In this document: piece by piece, positions 33,153-42,278 of the stretch | Layout: every line of letters starts with the position of its first letter | Position numbering within the stretch: the stretch's first letter is position 1 | Assembly (NCBI RefSeq): GCF_019458025.1 | Contig: NZ_JAHZUY010000002.1 | Span: 124,001 to 188,000, forward strand | Origin: Caldovatus aquaticus | Lineage (GTDB): Bacteria > Pseudomonadota > Alphaproteobacteria > Acetobacterales > Acetobacteraceae | Length of the DNA stretch: 64,000 bases | Direction: 5' to 3' | Position numbers and translations under genes: made by a program | Notes under the pieces: model-generated | What the model saw: only the letters and a program-made list of their open reading frames with translations | What the model was told of the DNA's origin: nothing | The model's database searches: none

Positions 33153-34586
33153 GAGCCCGGCCTGGGTGACGAACTTCGTGTTCAGATAGGCCTCGATCGC
33201 CTCCGACCCGCCCTCGGAGCCGTAGCCGGAATCCTTCACCCCGCCGAACGGCACCTCCGGCAGCGCCAGGCCGAGGTGGTTGATCGTCATCATCCCGGTC
33301 TCGACCTTGGCCGCGATCGCGTTCGCGGTCTTGGCCGAGCGGGTGAAGGCGTAGGCGGCGAGGCCATAGGGCAGGCGGTTCGCCTCCTCCACCACCTCCT
33401 CGAACTCGCGGAAGGGCGCGATCATGGCGATGGGGCCGAAGGGCTCCTCGTTCATCATGCGCGCCTCCTTCGGCACGTCGGTCAGCACCGTGGGCGCGTA
33501 GAAGTAGCCCTTGTTGCCGATGCGCTCGCCGCCGGTCCGCACCGTGGCGCCCTTCTGCCGCGCGTCCGCCACCAGGCCCTCGACCCAGGGGAGGCGCCGC
33601 TCGTGCGCGAGCGGACCCATCTGCGTCCCCGGCTCCAGCCCGTTGCCGACCTTCAGCGCCTTGGCCGCGGCGACGAACTTCTCGACGAAGGGCTCGTAGA
33701 GCCTCTCCTGGACCAGGAAGCGCGTCGGCGAGACGCAGACCTGCCCGGCGTTGCGGAACTTCGCCCCCGCGAGCAGCCTCACCGCGTAGTCGAGGTCGGC
33801 GTCGTCGAACACGATCGCCGGCGCATGCCCGCCGAGCTCCATCGTCACCCGCTTCATGTGCCGCCCGGCGAGCGCCGCGAGCTGCTTGCCCACCGCGGTC
33901 GAGCCGGTGAAGGTCACCTTGCGGATCACCGGATGCGGGATCAGGTACTCGCTGATCTCGGCCGGCACGCCATAGACGTAGTTCGCCACCCCCGGCGGCA
34001 GCCCGGCGTCGAGGAAGGCGCGCAGCAGCTCGGCCGGCGAGGCCGGCGTCTCCTCCGGCGGCTTGACGATGATCGAGCAGCCGGTCGCCACCGCGGCCGA
34101 GAGCTTCCGCACCACCTGGTTGATCGGGAAGTTCCACGGCGTGAACGCCGCCACCGGGCCGACCGGCTCCTTGATCACGAGCTGGTAGATCCCCTCGCCG
34201 CGCGCCGGGATCACGCGGCCGTAGGCGCGCCGCCCCTCCTCGGCGAACCAGTCGATGATGTCGGCGCCCGCCAGCACCTCGATCTTCGCCTCGGCGAGCG
34301 GCTTGCCCTGCTCCATCGTCAGGAGCCGCGCCACCTCGTCGGCGCGCGAGCGGAAGATCTCCGCCGCCTTGCGCATCAGCTTGTAGCGCTCGAAGGCCGG
34401 CACCCTGCTCCAGGCGCGGAAGCCCTTCTCCGCCGCCGCCAGCGCCTCGTCGAGGTCGGCCCGCGTCGCCTTGGCGACGGTGCCGATCTGCTCCTCGGTG
34501 GCGGGGTTCAGCACCGGCAGCGCCTCGCCGGAGCGGCTCTTGCGCCACTCGCCGTTGATGTGGAGCAGGACGTCAGGGTAGCTCAT
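33150..34586 (-). CDS. NAD(P)-dependent aldehyde dehydrogenase (succinate-semialdehyde type)
   Basis: 478 residues, the GabD-like length. It has [30 protein letters not shown] (cofactor), [16 protein letters not shown] (general base Glu), [14 protein letters not shown] (nucleophile Cys), [14 protein letters not shown] and [19 protein letters not shown]. The group oxidises succinate semialdehyde and related aldehydes. It follows an intradiol dioxygenase gene by 54 bases, so an aromatic or muconate-derived aldehyde is a possible substrate. Its TAG stop is part of repeat copy 4. Confidence 0.92.
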   Translation of the reverse strand: MSYPDVLLHINGEWRKSRSGEALPVLNPATEEQIGTVAKATRADLDEALAAAEKGFRAWSRVPAFERYKLMRKAAEIFRSRADEVARLLTMEQGKPLAEAKIEVLAGADIIDWFAEEGRRAYGRVIPARGEGIYQLVIKEPVGPVAAFTPWNFPINQVVRKLSAAVATGCSIIVKPPEETPASPAELLRAFLDAGLPPGVANYVYGVPAEISEYLIPHPVIRKVTFTGSTAVGKQLAALAGRHMKRVTMELGGHAPAIVFDDADLDYAVRLLAGAKFRNAGQVCVSPTRFLVQERLYEPFVEKFVAAAKALKVGNGLEPGTQMGPLAHERRLPWVEGLVADARQKGATVRTGGERIGNKGYFYAPTVLTDVPKEARMMNEEPFGPIAMIAPFREFEEVVEEANRLPYGLAAYAFTRSAKTANAIAAKVETGMMTINHLGLALPEVPFGGVKDSGYGSEGGSEAIEAYLNTKFVTQAGL

Positions 34587-34640
34587 CGCGGTCTCTCTCC
34601 CGGAAGGCGGGATTGCAGATAGCGCGGCGGGCGGCCGGCG

Positions 34641-35567
34641 TCACCCGGACCGGGCGGCCTCGGCGATCCGCGACGGGTCGGCGCCGACCCGCCCGCCCTC
34701 CGCCCCCGCGGCGAGGGGCGAGAGGCGGAAGTCGTAGCGCACCGCCGGCAGGTCCGGGCGCGGCGCGTCCGGCAGGCCCGTCCGCTCGCTCACCACCAGC
34801 GAGCCGGAAACCCCGAACACCGTGTCGCTCTCCACATGCGGGTCGTCGGCGAAGTAGAGGGCGGTGACCAGCTCCTGATAGCCGGGCGCCGAGACCAGCA
34901 CGTGGATGTGCGCCGGCCGGTGCCCGTGCCGCCCCTGCAGGCGCACGAGCCTTCCCACCGGCCCGTCCATCGGCACCGAGTAGCCGCGCGGCTTCACCGT
35001 GCGGACGTGGTAGCGCCCCTCGGCGTCGCAGCGCAGCCTTCCGCGCATGTCCACCGCCGAGGGATCCTCCCCCTGCAGGTCGTAGAGCCCCTCCGCGTTG
35101 GTCTGCCAGAGATCCATCACCGCGCCGGGGACCGGCTCGCCGCCGGCGTCGGTCACCCGCCCGAACAGCAGGATCTCCTTCCTGTTCCCGTCCGTCGCCG
35201 CCCGCGCGAGCGACCCGCCGAGCGGCACCTCCGGCGGGTCCTCGCGGTAGAACGGCCCGAGAAGGCTCGTCTCCGTCGCGCCCTCGGCGCGGCTGCGCGC
35301 ATCGTGCATCACGTTCACCAGGCGCGACAGGCCGAGCACGTCGGAGAGCAGGATGAACTCCTGCCGGTGCGCCGTGCAGGCCTGGCCGACGGCGGTGAGG
35401 AAGGCGATGCCGGCCAGCCACTCCTCCGGCGTCAGCTCCACCTCGCGCGCGAAGTCGTGCAGGTGGCGCACCGCGCTCTCGATGATGCGCCTCAGGCGCG
35501 GGTCGGGCGTGCCCGCCATCTGCTCCAGCACCGCCTCGGTGATGGCGAACCGGTCGAGGTCCTTCAT
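34641..35567 (-). CDS. Intradiol ring-cleavage dioxygenase (catechol/hydroxyquinol 1,2-dioxygenase type)
   Basis: 308 residues. The helical Dioxygenase_N domain occupies about the first 110 (ITEAVLEQMAGTPDPRLRRI, FARELEL-like FAREVELTPEEW). The catalytic barrel carries the iron(III) ligands expected for the family: Tyr in NAEGLYDLQ, Tyr in PRGYSVPMDGP, and two His in RPAHIHVLV. The enzyme opens catechol-type rings between the hydroxyls. The overall form resembles hydroxyquinol 1,2-dioxygenase, but the substrate is inferred. It lies between a Bug-type binding protein and an aldehyde dehydrogenase on one strand. Confidence 0.9.
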   Translation of the reverse strand: MKDLDRFAITEAVLEQMAGTPDPRLRRIIESAVRHLHDFAREVELTPEEWLAGIAFLTAVGQACTAHRQEFILLSDVLGLSRLVNVMHDARSRAEGATETSLLGPFYREDPPEVPLGGSLARAATDGNRKEILLFGRVTDAGGEPVPGAVMDLWQTNAEGLYDLQGEDPSAVDMRGRLRCDAEGRYHVRTVKPRGYSVPMDGPVGRLVRLQGRHGHRPAHIHVLVSAPGYQELVTALYFADDPHVESDTVFGVSGSLVVSERTGLPDAPRPDLPAVRYDFRLSPLAAGAEGGRVGADPSRIAEAARSG

Positions 35568-35646
35568 GACGTCCTCCTGTGCAGCCGGCGCCAGGTCCCG
35601 GCGCGGCGGGCCGGCGCATGCCGCCGCCGGGGCGGCTGCGCGGCGA

Positions 35647-36627
35647 TCAATCCGGGCGGACGCCGCCCGTGGCGATGACGCGCCGCCAAATTTCCACCTC
35701 CTCGCGCGTCAGGGTTGCGAGCCGCTCCGCCGGGCCGCCGACCGGCTCCACGCCCTGGGCCCGCAGGCTGGCCTGCGCCGCGGGATCGTCGAGCAGCCGG
35801 TTCGCCGCCGCGTTCAGCCGCGCGACAACCGGGGCCGGCGTCCCCGCCGGCGCGTAGAGCCCCCACCAGGCGACCACGACGAAGCCGGGCAAGCCGGCCT
35901 CCTCCATGGTCGGCACCTCCGGCATCCCGTCGAGGCGCCGCGGCGCGGTGACGGCGAGCGCGCGGATCGAGCCCTCGCGGATATGCGGGCCGAGGGCGAG
36001 GAAGTGGTAGAACATCGCGTCCACCTTCCCCGAGATCAGGTCGGTCACCGCCTGGGCCCCGCTGCGGTAGGGCACGTGCACGGTCTCGATGCCCGCGCGC
36101 TGGTTCAGCATCACCTGCGAGAGATGCCCGGTGGTGCCGTTCCCGGCCGAGGCGAAGGTGAGCGTCCCCGGGCGCCGCTTCGCCAGCGCGATCAGCCCGG
36201 CGAGGCTCTCCGCCTCCAGCCCGCGCCGCACCGCGAGCACCGCGGGCGTGGTGCCGAAGGGCGCGACGGGCGTGAAGTCGCGCACCGGATCGAAGCCCGG
36301 ATCGGGATAGAGGCTGACGTTGATCGCGTGCGTGCCGATGGTGCCGAGCACCAGCGTGTAGCCGTCCGGCGCCGCCTTCGCGACCTGGGCCGTGCCGACG
36401 TTGCCGCCCGCGCCGCTGCGGTTGTCCACGACGAAGGACTGGCCGAAGGTCCGGGTCAGGTGCTGGGCGAGCAGCCGGCCGACGCTGTCGGTCGTGGTGC
36501 CGGCGGCAAAGGGGACGACGAGCCGCACCGGCCGCGCCGCGGGCCACTCCTCCGCCCCCGCCGCCGCACGCGGCAGGGCGAGCGCGGCGGCGCCGAGGAG
36601 GACGCTGCGACGATCCACCGGGCCCAT
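35647..36627 (-). CDS. Tripartite tricarboxylate (Bug/TctC-like) substrate-binding protein
   Basis: 326 residues with a twin-arginine-like signal (VDRRSVLLGAAALALPRAAAGA). The Bug fold is marked by RPVRLVVPFAAGTTTDSVGRLLA, VVDNRSGAGGNVGTAQVAKAAPDGYTL, VPYRSGAQAVTDLISGKVDAMF and FVVVAWWGLYAPAGTP. It should bind a carboxylated ligand in the periplasm. No TctA/TctB membrane genes are adjacent. It leads the dioxygenase and aldehyde dehydrogenase genes, which suggests the ligand belongs to aromatic acid metabolism. Confidence 0.9.
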   Translation of the reverse strand: MGPVDRRSVLLGAAALALPRAAAGAEEWPAARPVRLVVPFAAGTTTDSVGRLLAQHLTRTFGQSFVVDNRSGAGGNVGTAQVAKAAPDGYTLVLGTIGTHAINVSLYPDPGFDPVRDFTPVAPFGTTPAVLAVRRGLEAESLAGLIALAKRRPGTLTFASAGNGTTGHLSQVMLNQRAGIETVHVPYRSGAQAVTDLISGKVDAMFYHFLALGPHIREGSIRALAVTAPRRLDGMPEVPTMEEAGLPGFVVVAWWGLYAPAGTPAPVVARLNAAANRLLDDPAAQASLRAQGVEPVGGPAERLATLTREEVEIWRRVIATGGVRPD

Positions 36628-36817
36628 GCCTTTCCCTCCCCTCCCCCGGCCCGGCGCCTCCCGCGCCGGCCCTGGAAGCCTTCTCCCCCGCGCGCCGCCG
36701 CGCGGTCAAGCCGCGCCTCCCCGGGGCCGCCGGCGCGGGCCCGGCACGGCGCGCTTGGCGCCGGGCGCGTCATCCCCGATAGGTTCGGCAACCGGCGCCG
36801 AGAGGGACACCCCGCCC

Positions 36818-37861
36818 ATGACCGCCACGCCCGCGCTGCTGCCCACCACCGTCGTCGGCAGCTACCCCCAGCCCGAATGGCTGGTCCGTCGCGACATCCT
36901 GCTCGGCCGCCTCGTTCCGCGCGTGCGCGCGCGCGAGATCTGGCGCGTGGACCCCGAGGTGCTGGAGCAGGCGCAGGACGACGCCACCCTGCTCGCCATC
37001 CGCGACCAGGAGCGCGCCGGCATCGACATCATCACCGACGGCGAGATCAGGCGCGAGAGCTACTCCAACCGCTTCGCCCTGGCGCTCGAGGGCATAGACG
37101 CCGAGAACCCGGGCGAGATCACGAGCCGCGGCGGCAAGCCGACGCAGGTGCCGCGCGTCGTCGGCCCGATCCGCTGGCGCGGCCCGGTCGAGCGGCGCGA
37201 CGTCGAATTCCTGCGCGCCAACACCGACCGCCGCATCAAGATCACGCTTCCCGGCCCCTTCACCCTGTCGCAGCAGGCGGTGGACGCGCACTACGGCGAC
37301 GAGGAGGCGATGGCGATGGACTACGCCGCCGCCGTCGCCGCGGAGGCGCGCGCGCTCAAGGCCGCCGGCGCCGACGTGATCCAGCTCGACGAGCCCTGGC
37401 TGCAGGCGCGGCCGGAGGCGGCGCGGCGCTACGCGGTGAAGGCGATCAACCGCGCGCTGGAAGGCGTCCCCGGCCCGACGGTGGTGCATCTCTGCTTCGG
37501 CTACGCGCACCAGGTGAAGGACAAGCCGGCCAGCGGCTACTCCTTCCTGCCGCAGCTCGCCGACTGCGTGGCGGGGCAGATCTCGATCGAGGCGGCGCAG
37601 CCGCGGCTCGACCTCGGCATCCTGCGCGAGCTCGCGCCCAAGACGATCCTGCTCGGCGTGCTCGACCTCGGGACGCCGGAGGTGGAGACGGCGGAGGAGG
37701 TCGCGGCGCGCATCCGCGCCGGCCTCCGCCACGTGCCGGCGGAGCGGCTGGTCCCGGCGCCCGACTGCGGCATGAAGTACCTCCCGCGCGACCGGGCCTT
37801 CGGCAAGCTGCGCGCCCTGGCCGAGGGCGCCGCGATCGTGCGGCGCGAGCTCGCCGGCTGA
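36818..37861 (+). CDS. Core-type cobalamin-independent methionine synthase homologue (MetE C-terminal domain)
   Basis: 347 residues covering only the catalytic barrel of MetE; full MetE is about 750. It opens LLPTTVVGSYPQPEWL and shows the zinc ligands of the family: His and Cys in VVHLCFGY, Glu in ISIEAAQ, Cys in PAPDCGMKY. Such short homologues may transfer methyl groups from methylcobalamin proteins or other donors, or act on thiols or selenols. Which applies cannot be read here. It is divergent from the binding-protein gene; no metH or folate genes are adjacent. Confidence 0.88.
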   Translation: MTATPALLPTTVVGSYPQPEWLVRRDILLGRLVPRVRAREIWRVDPEVLEQAQDDATLLAIRDQERAGIDIITDGEIRRESYSNRFALALEGIDAENPGEITSRGGKPTQVPRVVGPIRWRGPVERRDVEFLRANTDRRIKITLPGPFTLSQQAVDAHYGDEEAMAMDYAAAVAAEARALKAAGADVIQLDEPWLQARPEAARRYAVKAINRALEGVPGPTVVHLCFGYAHQVKDKPASGYSFLPQLADCVAGQISIEAAQPRLDLGILRELAPKTILLGVLDLGTPEVETAEEVAARIRAGLRHVPAERLVPAPDCGMKYLPRDRAFGKLRALAEGAAIVRRELAG

Positions 37862-38475
37862 CGCCCGGCCGGGGCTGCCCGCCCCGCGCCGGCTTCGCCG
37901 CCGCACCGCGCGAGATCGGGAAGATCGCGCAACGCCCCGGCCATCCCCCGCGGGCCCGGCAGCCCGGCGCCGGCACCGGCCTCCGGCCGCCCGCCGAGGC
38001 GGGAGCGACGGCAGCGCACCGCCCGGCCCTGTTCGCCTGGCGCGGCATCGCGCGACCGCGGCGCCGCTGCCGAGGCGCCGGGCGGCCACGGATACCGGCA
38101 CCGGCATCCCTCTCCCCCACGGGCCGGACGGGGCGCGGCGCGCCTCCGGCGTCGCGCGCGGGGTGGCGGGGAACCCGCGCGAGACGGTGGCGGCGGCGGG
38201 ACGGCGCGCGGGCCCCGGACCGGGAGGGCACCGGCCGGCTCGTGCCCGGCGGGGCGGCGCCGGCACCGGCGGACGGCGCCCCTCCGCCGCGACCCCTCGC
38301 GCCCCCTCGTCCGTTCGGCCCCGGTCAGGAGGGGCCCGACGGCGGACCGGACCGCGCCGCCCGGTCCTCCTGGCCGGCCCCGCCGGAACGGCCCGCAGCG
38401 GCGGCGCGAGGGCGGCGTGGCGGCGCCGGCCCGGACGGCTAGGATGGCGCGGCACCAGGAACCCGCCGGGGACCA
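37862..38475. other. 614-base stretch without a recognisable gene
   Basis: This is the longest gene-free stretch of the window, between the MetE-like gene and the ABC gene. Both strands are open in several frames, as expected at this GC content, but no frame resembles a protein I know. I see no repeat copy, tRNA shape or convincing promoter. It may hold the control region of the ABC gene, or a decayed gene. Confidence 0.5.
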
Positions 38476-40326
38476 ATGGCTGACAACCACGCACGGCCGC
38501 CCGCGAACGGTGCGCATCCGCCCCCGCACCACGGCTTCTTCCGCGAGCTGGCGCGCCTCGCGGCCCCCTACTGGCGCGGCGCGCGGCGCGCGCGCGCCTG
38601 GGGCCTCACCGTCGCGCTCGCCCTTCTCACCGTGGCGCAGGTGCTGCTCGCGATGTGGGTCAATCTCTGGACCGCCGACCTGTTCGACGCGCTCGAGCGC
38701 CGCTCGACCGAGCGCTTCCTGCAGCAGGTCCTGGTCTTCGCCGCGATCGTGACCCTCGTCATGCTGTGCAACGGCGCGCATCTCGTCGTCAAGCGGCGCG
38801 TCCAGCTCGGCTGGCGCGAGGCGCTCACCGCGGACATGCTCGCCACCTGGATGGACCGGGCGCGCCACTACCAGATCGCCCATGTCCCCGGCGACCACGA
38901 CAACCCCGACGGCCGCATCGCCGAGGACATCCGCGTCACCACCGAGGCGGCGGTGGACCTCGGCCATTCGCTGCTCTATGCGGCGATGCTGCTCGCCACC
39001 TTCGTCGGCATCCTGTGGTCGCTCTCCGATGCCGTCGAGGTCGCGGGCATCCCGATCCCCGGGCACATGGTCTGGCTCGCCCTGCTCTACGCGGCGGCCG
39101 GCTCGATCCTCGCCTTCGTCTTCGGCCGCCCGCTGGTGCGCGCGACCGACCAGCGCCAGGGCACGGAGGCCGACTTCCGCTTCGGCCTGGTGGGGGCGCG
39201 CGAAGGCGCCGAAGGCATCGCGCTCGCCCGTGCCGAGCCGCATGTCCGCCGGCGGCTCGCGACGCTGTTCGCCGCCATCGCCGCGAGCTGGGACCGGCAG
39301 ACGGTCTTCCTCGGCCGGCTGACGCTGTTCTCCTCGGGCTACGCCACCCTCGCGCCGGTGTTCCCGATCCTCGTCGCGACGCCCCGCTTCCTTGCCGGCA
39401 CCATCACCCTCGGCACGCTGATGCAGGTCGCGCAGGCGTTCCAGCAGGTCACGGCGGCGCTGTCCTGGCCGGTGGACAATTTCGCGCGCATCGCGGAGTG
39501 GCGCGCCTCGGTCGAGCGCACCCTCGGCCTGTGCCATGCGCTGGACGATCTCGACGCCGAGCTGGCGGAGATCAGCGTCGGCACCGCCCGCATCGAGCGG
39601 ATCGAGGCGCCGCACCTTGCCGTGCGCGGGCTCGACGTCGCCAACGCGGACGGCACCGCGGTCGCCACCGGCATCACCCTCGAAGTCGCGCCCGGCGAGC
39701 GCGTGCTGATCACCGGCGATCCGGCCGCCCTAGCCGCGGTGTTCCGCGTCCTTGCCGGCATCTGGCCCTGGGGCCGCGGCCGCATCGAGCGCCCCGAGAC
39801 CGACGGTCTCGCCTTCCTCGGCTCCGCCCCCTGGATCCCGGAAGGCACGCTGCGCGAGGCGCTCTGCCCGCCGCGCGACGACGGCAGCGCGCCGCCGCCG
39901 GAGGCGGCGCTGCGCGAGGCGCTCGAACGGACCGGCCTCGGCCACCTCTGCGACCGGCTCGACGAAGCCGCGGCGTGGGGAAAGGTGCTCTCGGCCGGGG
40001 AGCGCGAGCGGCTCGGCTTCGCGCAGATGCTGCTGCGCCGGCCCGCCTGGATCGTGCTGCACCAGGCGACCGATGCGCTCGCCCCCGATGCCGAAGCCGC
40101 GCTGCTGCAGACGCTCGTCGCAACGCTCCCCGCGACGACGATCGTCAGCTTCGGCCGGCCGGCGCAGCCCGCCGAGCTGTTCCACCGCAGCCTGACCCTG
40201 GAGCGCGCCTCGGACGGCACGGTGCTGATCCACGAGACCCGTGCGCGGCGCGCCGTGCTGCGGCGCCCGCCGCCGCGCGTGCCGGTGCTCGACTGGATGC
40301 GCGAGGGCTTCGGACACAGGCGCTGA
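38476..40326 (+). CDS. SbmA/YddA-type ABC protein with a degenerate nucleotide-binding domain
   Basis: 616 residues. The first ~340 are the ABC_membrane_2 transmembrane domain (about six helices, e.g. WGLTVALALLTVAQVLLAMWV), with the family's TDQRQGTEADFRFGLVGAREGAEGIAL. The rest aligns with the ATPase domain but its catalytic motifs are gone. The Walker A region reads GDPAALAA (from residue 414), with no GKS. The Walker B region reads IVLHQATDAL, with His529 and Gln530 in place of Asp and Glu. The H-loop region has no clear His. The signature is LSAGERERL. The frame and downstream residues are intact, so this is a preserved protein, not a frameshifted one. Function, partner and substrate are unknown. 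Confidence 0.88.
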   Translation: MADNHARPPANGAHPPPHHGFFRELARLAAPYWRGARRARAWGLTVALALLTVAQVLLAMWVNLWTADLFDALERRSTERFLQQVLVFAAIVTLVMLCNGAHLVVKRRVQLGWREALTADMLATWMDRARHYQIAHVPGDHDNPDGRIAEDIRVTTEAAVDLGHSLLYAAMLLATFVGILWSLSDAVEVAGIPIPGHMVWLALLYAAAGSILAFVFGRPLVRATDQRQGTEADFRFGLVGAREGAEGIALARAEPHVRRRLATLFAAIAASWDRQTVFLGRLTLFSSGYATLAPVFPILVATPRFLAGTITLGTLMQVAQAFQQVTAALSWPVDNFARIAEWRASVERTLGLCHALDDLDAELAEISVGTARIERIEAPHLAVRGLDVANADGTAVATGITLEVAPGERVLITGDPAALAAVFRVLAGIWPWGRGRIERPETDGLAFLGSAPWIPEGTLREALCPPRDDGSAPPPEAALREALERTGLGHLCDRLDEAAAWGKVLSAGERERLGFAQMLLRRPAWIVLHQATDALAPDAEAALLQTLVATLPATTIVSFGRPAQPAELFHRSLTLERASDGTVLIHETRARRAVLRRPPPRVPVLDWMREGFGHRR

Positions 40327-40327
40327 A

Positions 40328-40345
40328 CCGGGGCGTCCGCCCCGG
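40328..40345. terminator. Inverted repeat between convergent genes (possible terminator)
   Basis: A perfect 8-base inverted repeat CCGGGGCG/CGCCCCGG with a 2-base loop starts one base after the ABC gene stop. It lies in the 48-base gap to the convergent asparaginase gene. No T tract is present, so any terminator function would rest on the strong GC stem. Confidence 0.45.
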
Positions 40346-40374
40346 CGGCCGCGGTCCCGGGCGGCCGGGATGCG

Positions 40375-41382
40375 TCAGCCTTCCTCCGGCAGCGTGACCG
40401 CGATGCGCCCGACGACGCGGCCGTTGCTGTCGAGCACCGGCGGCTCCACCGCCGCGCCCAGCGCCTCGGCCGCATCCTCGCCGAGCAGCCCGATGCGGCG
40501 GAGGATCGCGATCAGCACCCCCATCCGTGCGCGCGACGCGCCGTCCGCGATCTTCACCGCGATGCCGAGCCCGCGCTCCGGCACGAGAGCGATCGCGAAG
40601 CCCTCGGCGCCGCCCTTCACCAGCACCCGTCCCTCCGTGGCGCGGATCAGGCGGCTGGTCGGCTGGTCGCGGCCGGAGAGGTGGTCGGGATGGGCGCGCA
40701 TCGCGGCGTGGATGCGGCGGATCGCGTCGCGGCGCGACTCGGACGCCGCCGCGGCCGCGGCGTGGCGCGCCACGGCGCGCGCCATGTCGCCCACGGGAAG
40801 CGCGAGCGCCGGCAGGCCGCAGCCGTCCACGCCCCGCGGCAGCGCCGCCGCGTCGCGCCCGAGCAGCTCCGAGAAGGCCGCGAGGAAGAGGCGCTGCGCG
40901 GGGTGCGCCGGGTCGTCGTAGCCGGCCGCCGGCGCCCCGATCCGCCGCGCCACGCTGAGGAAGCCGCAATGCTTGCCCGAGCAGTTGTGGAACGCGCGCG
41001 ACCGCCCGCCGCCGGCGCGCAGCCACGCCGCCTGGTCCTCCGCGCCGCGCGGCAGGTCGGGGCCGCAGACCAGCGCCTCCTCCCCCAGGCCGAGGCGGCG
41101 CAGCCAGTCGCGCACCAGCGCCACCTGGAAGTCCTCCGCGCGATGCGACGCGCAGGCGAGCGCGATGTGCTCGTCGCCCAGCCCGAGCGCGTCGGCGGCG
41201 CCGGACTCCACCAGGCCGATCGCCTGGAAGGGCTTGAGGGCGGAGCGGGGAAAGGTGACGACGCCCGGATCGCCCCAGGCGTGCAGCACGCGCCCCGTTG
41301 CGTCGGCAACCGCGGCGACGCCGTGGTGCACGCTCTCGACGCAGGGGCCGCGCCAGACCTCGGCAAGCCTCGCGAAGCTCAT
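40375..41382 (-). CDS. Type III (ReAV-like) L-asparaginase family hydrolase
   Basis: 335 residues of the Asparaginase_II family, unrelated to classical AnsA/AnsB. The residues of the Rhizobium etli enzyme ReAV are in place: Ser47-x2-Lys50 (RSALKPF), Ser79 (ACASHRAED), the zinc-site Cys134 and Lys137 (NCSGKHCGF), Cys188 (DGCGLP) and the later VLVKGGAEG. It should hydrolyse asparagine or another amide. Its start overlaps the stop of the preceding dehydrogenase gene (ATGA), placing it last in the operon that starts with the ABC importer. The amide may therefore come from the imported compound. Confidence 0.9.
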   Translation of the reverse strand: MSFARLAEVWRGPCVESVHHGVAAVADATGRVLHAWGDPGVVTFPRSALKPFQAIGLVESGAADALGLGDEHIALACASHRAEDFQVALVRDWLRRLGLGEEALVCGPDLPRGAEDQAAWLRAGGGRSRAFHNCSGKHCGFLSVARRIGAPAAGYDDPAHPAQRLFLAAFSELLGRDAAALPRGVDGCGLPALALPVGDMARAVARHAAAAAASESRRDAIRRIHAAMRAHPDHLSGRDQPTSRLIRATEGRVLVKGGAEGFAIALVPERGLGIAVKIADGASRARMGVLIAILRRIGLLGEDAAEALGAAVEPPVLDSNGRVVGRIAVTLPEEG

Positions 41383-42278
41383 GCGCCGGCTGAAGCCCCG
41401 CCATAGACGCGAATGATGGCCTGCGTGCCGCGCTCCGCCCCGCCCGGTTCCGCCTGCACCCGCTCGAACAGCCGCTTCGCCAGCGCGAGGCCGGGAAGGT
41501 CGAGGCGCATCCGCTCCGCCTCCGCCAGGGCGATGCCGAGGTCCTTGAGGAAGTGCTTCACCATGAAGCCCGGCGCGTAGTCCCCGGCGAGCATCTTCGG
41601 CCCCTGCACGGCAAGCTGCGCCGATCCCGCCGCCCCCGGGCCGAGCGCGGCCAGCACCCTGGCGCCGTCGAGCCCGGCCGCGCGCGCATAGGCGAGGCCC
41701 TCGGCCACCCCCATCACCGTCGAGGCGATGACGATCTGGTTCGCCATCTTGGTGTGCTGCCCCGCGCCGGGCCCGCCCATGTGGTTGATCGTCCTGCCCA
41801 TCCGTTCGAGCACCGGCCGCGCCCGCTCGAACGCCGCGGCCTCGCCCCCGACCATGATCGAGAGCGTGGCGTTGCGCGCCCCGACATCGCCGCCCGAGAC
41901 CGGCGCATCCAGCGCCTGCACCCCGCGCGCCGCCGCCTCGCGCGCGATGCGCACCGCGAGCGAGGGCGAGGAGGTGGTCATGTCGATCAGCAGCGCGCCC
42001 GGCCGGGCATGGGCGATCAGGCCCTGCGGGCCGAGGTAGATCTCCTCGACATCGGCGGGGAAGCCGACGATGGTGATGACGATGTCGCTCGCCGCGGCGA
42101 CCGCGGCGGGCGAGTCCGCCCAGGCGGCGCCGGCATCCAGAAGCGGCTGCGCGCTCGCCCTGGTGCGGTTGAACACCGTCAGCGGATGGCCCGCGCGCAG
42201 CAGATGGCCGGCCATGGGCCCCCCCATGATGCCGGTGCCGATGAAGCCGATGCGCTCCGGCGCGCCCGTGCCGCTCAT
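41379..42278 (-). CDS. NAD(P)-dependent beta-hydroxyacid dehydrogenase (HIBADH/GarR family)
   Basis: 299 residues. The cofactor loop IGFIGTGIMGGPMAGHLL, the substrate loop LDAPVSGGDVGARNATLSIMVGG and the catalytic Lys in GQHTKMANQIVIA are all present. Relatives reduce tartronate semialdehyde or oxidise 3-hydroxyisobutyrate. It overlaps the Mo-hydroxylase gene by ATGA at its start and the asparaginase gene at its end, so all are one transcript. The substrate is presumed to be an intermediate of the compound imported by the upstream ABC system. Confidence 0.9.
   Translation of the reverse strand: MSGTGAPERIGFIGTGIMGGPMAGHLLRAGHPLTVFNRTRASAQPLLDAGAAWADSPAAVAAASDIVITIVGFPADVEEIYLGPQGLIAHARPGALLIDMTTSSPSLAVRIAREAAARGVQALDAPVSGGDVGARNATLSIMVGGEAAAFERARPVLERMGRTINHMGGPGAGQHTKMANQIVIASTVMGVAEGLAYARAAGLDGARVLAALGPGAAGSAQLAVQGPKMLAGDYAPGFMVKHFLKDLGIALAEAERMRLDLPGLALAKRLFERVQAEPGGAERGTQAIIRVYGGASAGA

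Noticed and set aside
40375-41382. Reading the asparaginase gene as evidence for simple asparagine use
   Set aside because: Its start is fused by overlap to a transport and oxidation operon, so the natural substrate may be another amide; only the family is claimed.
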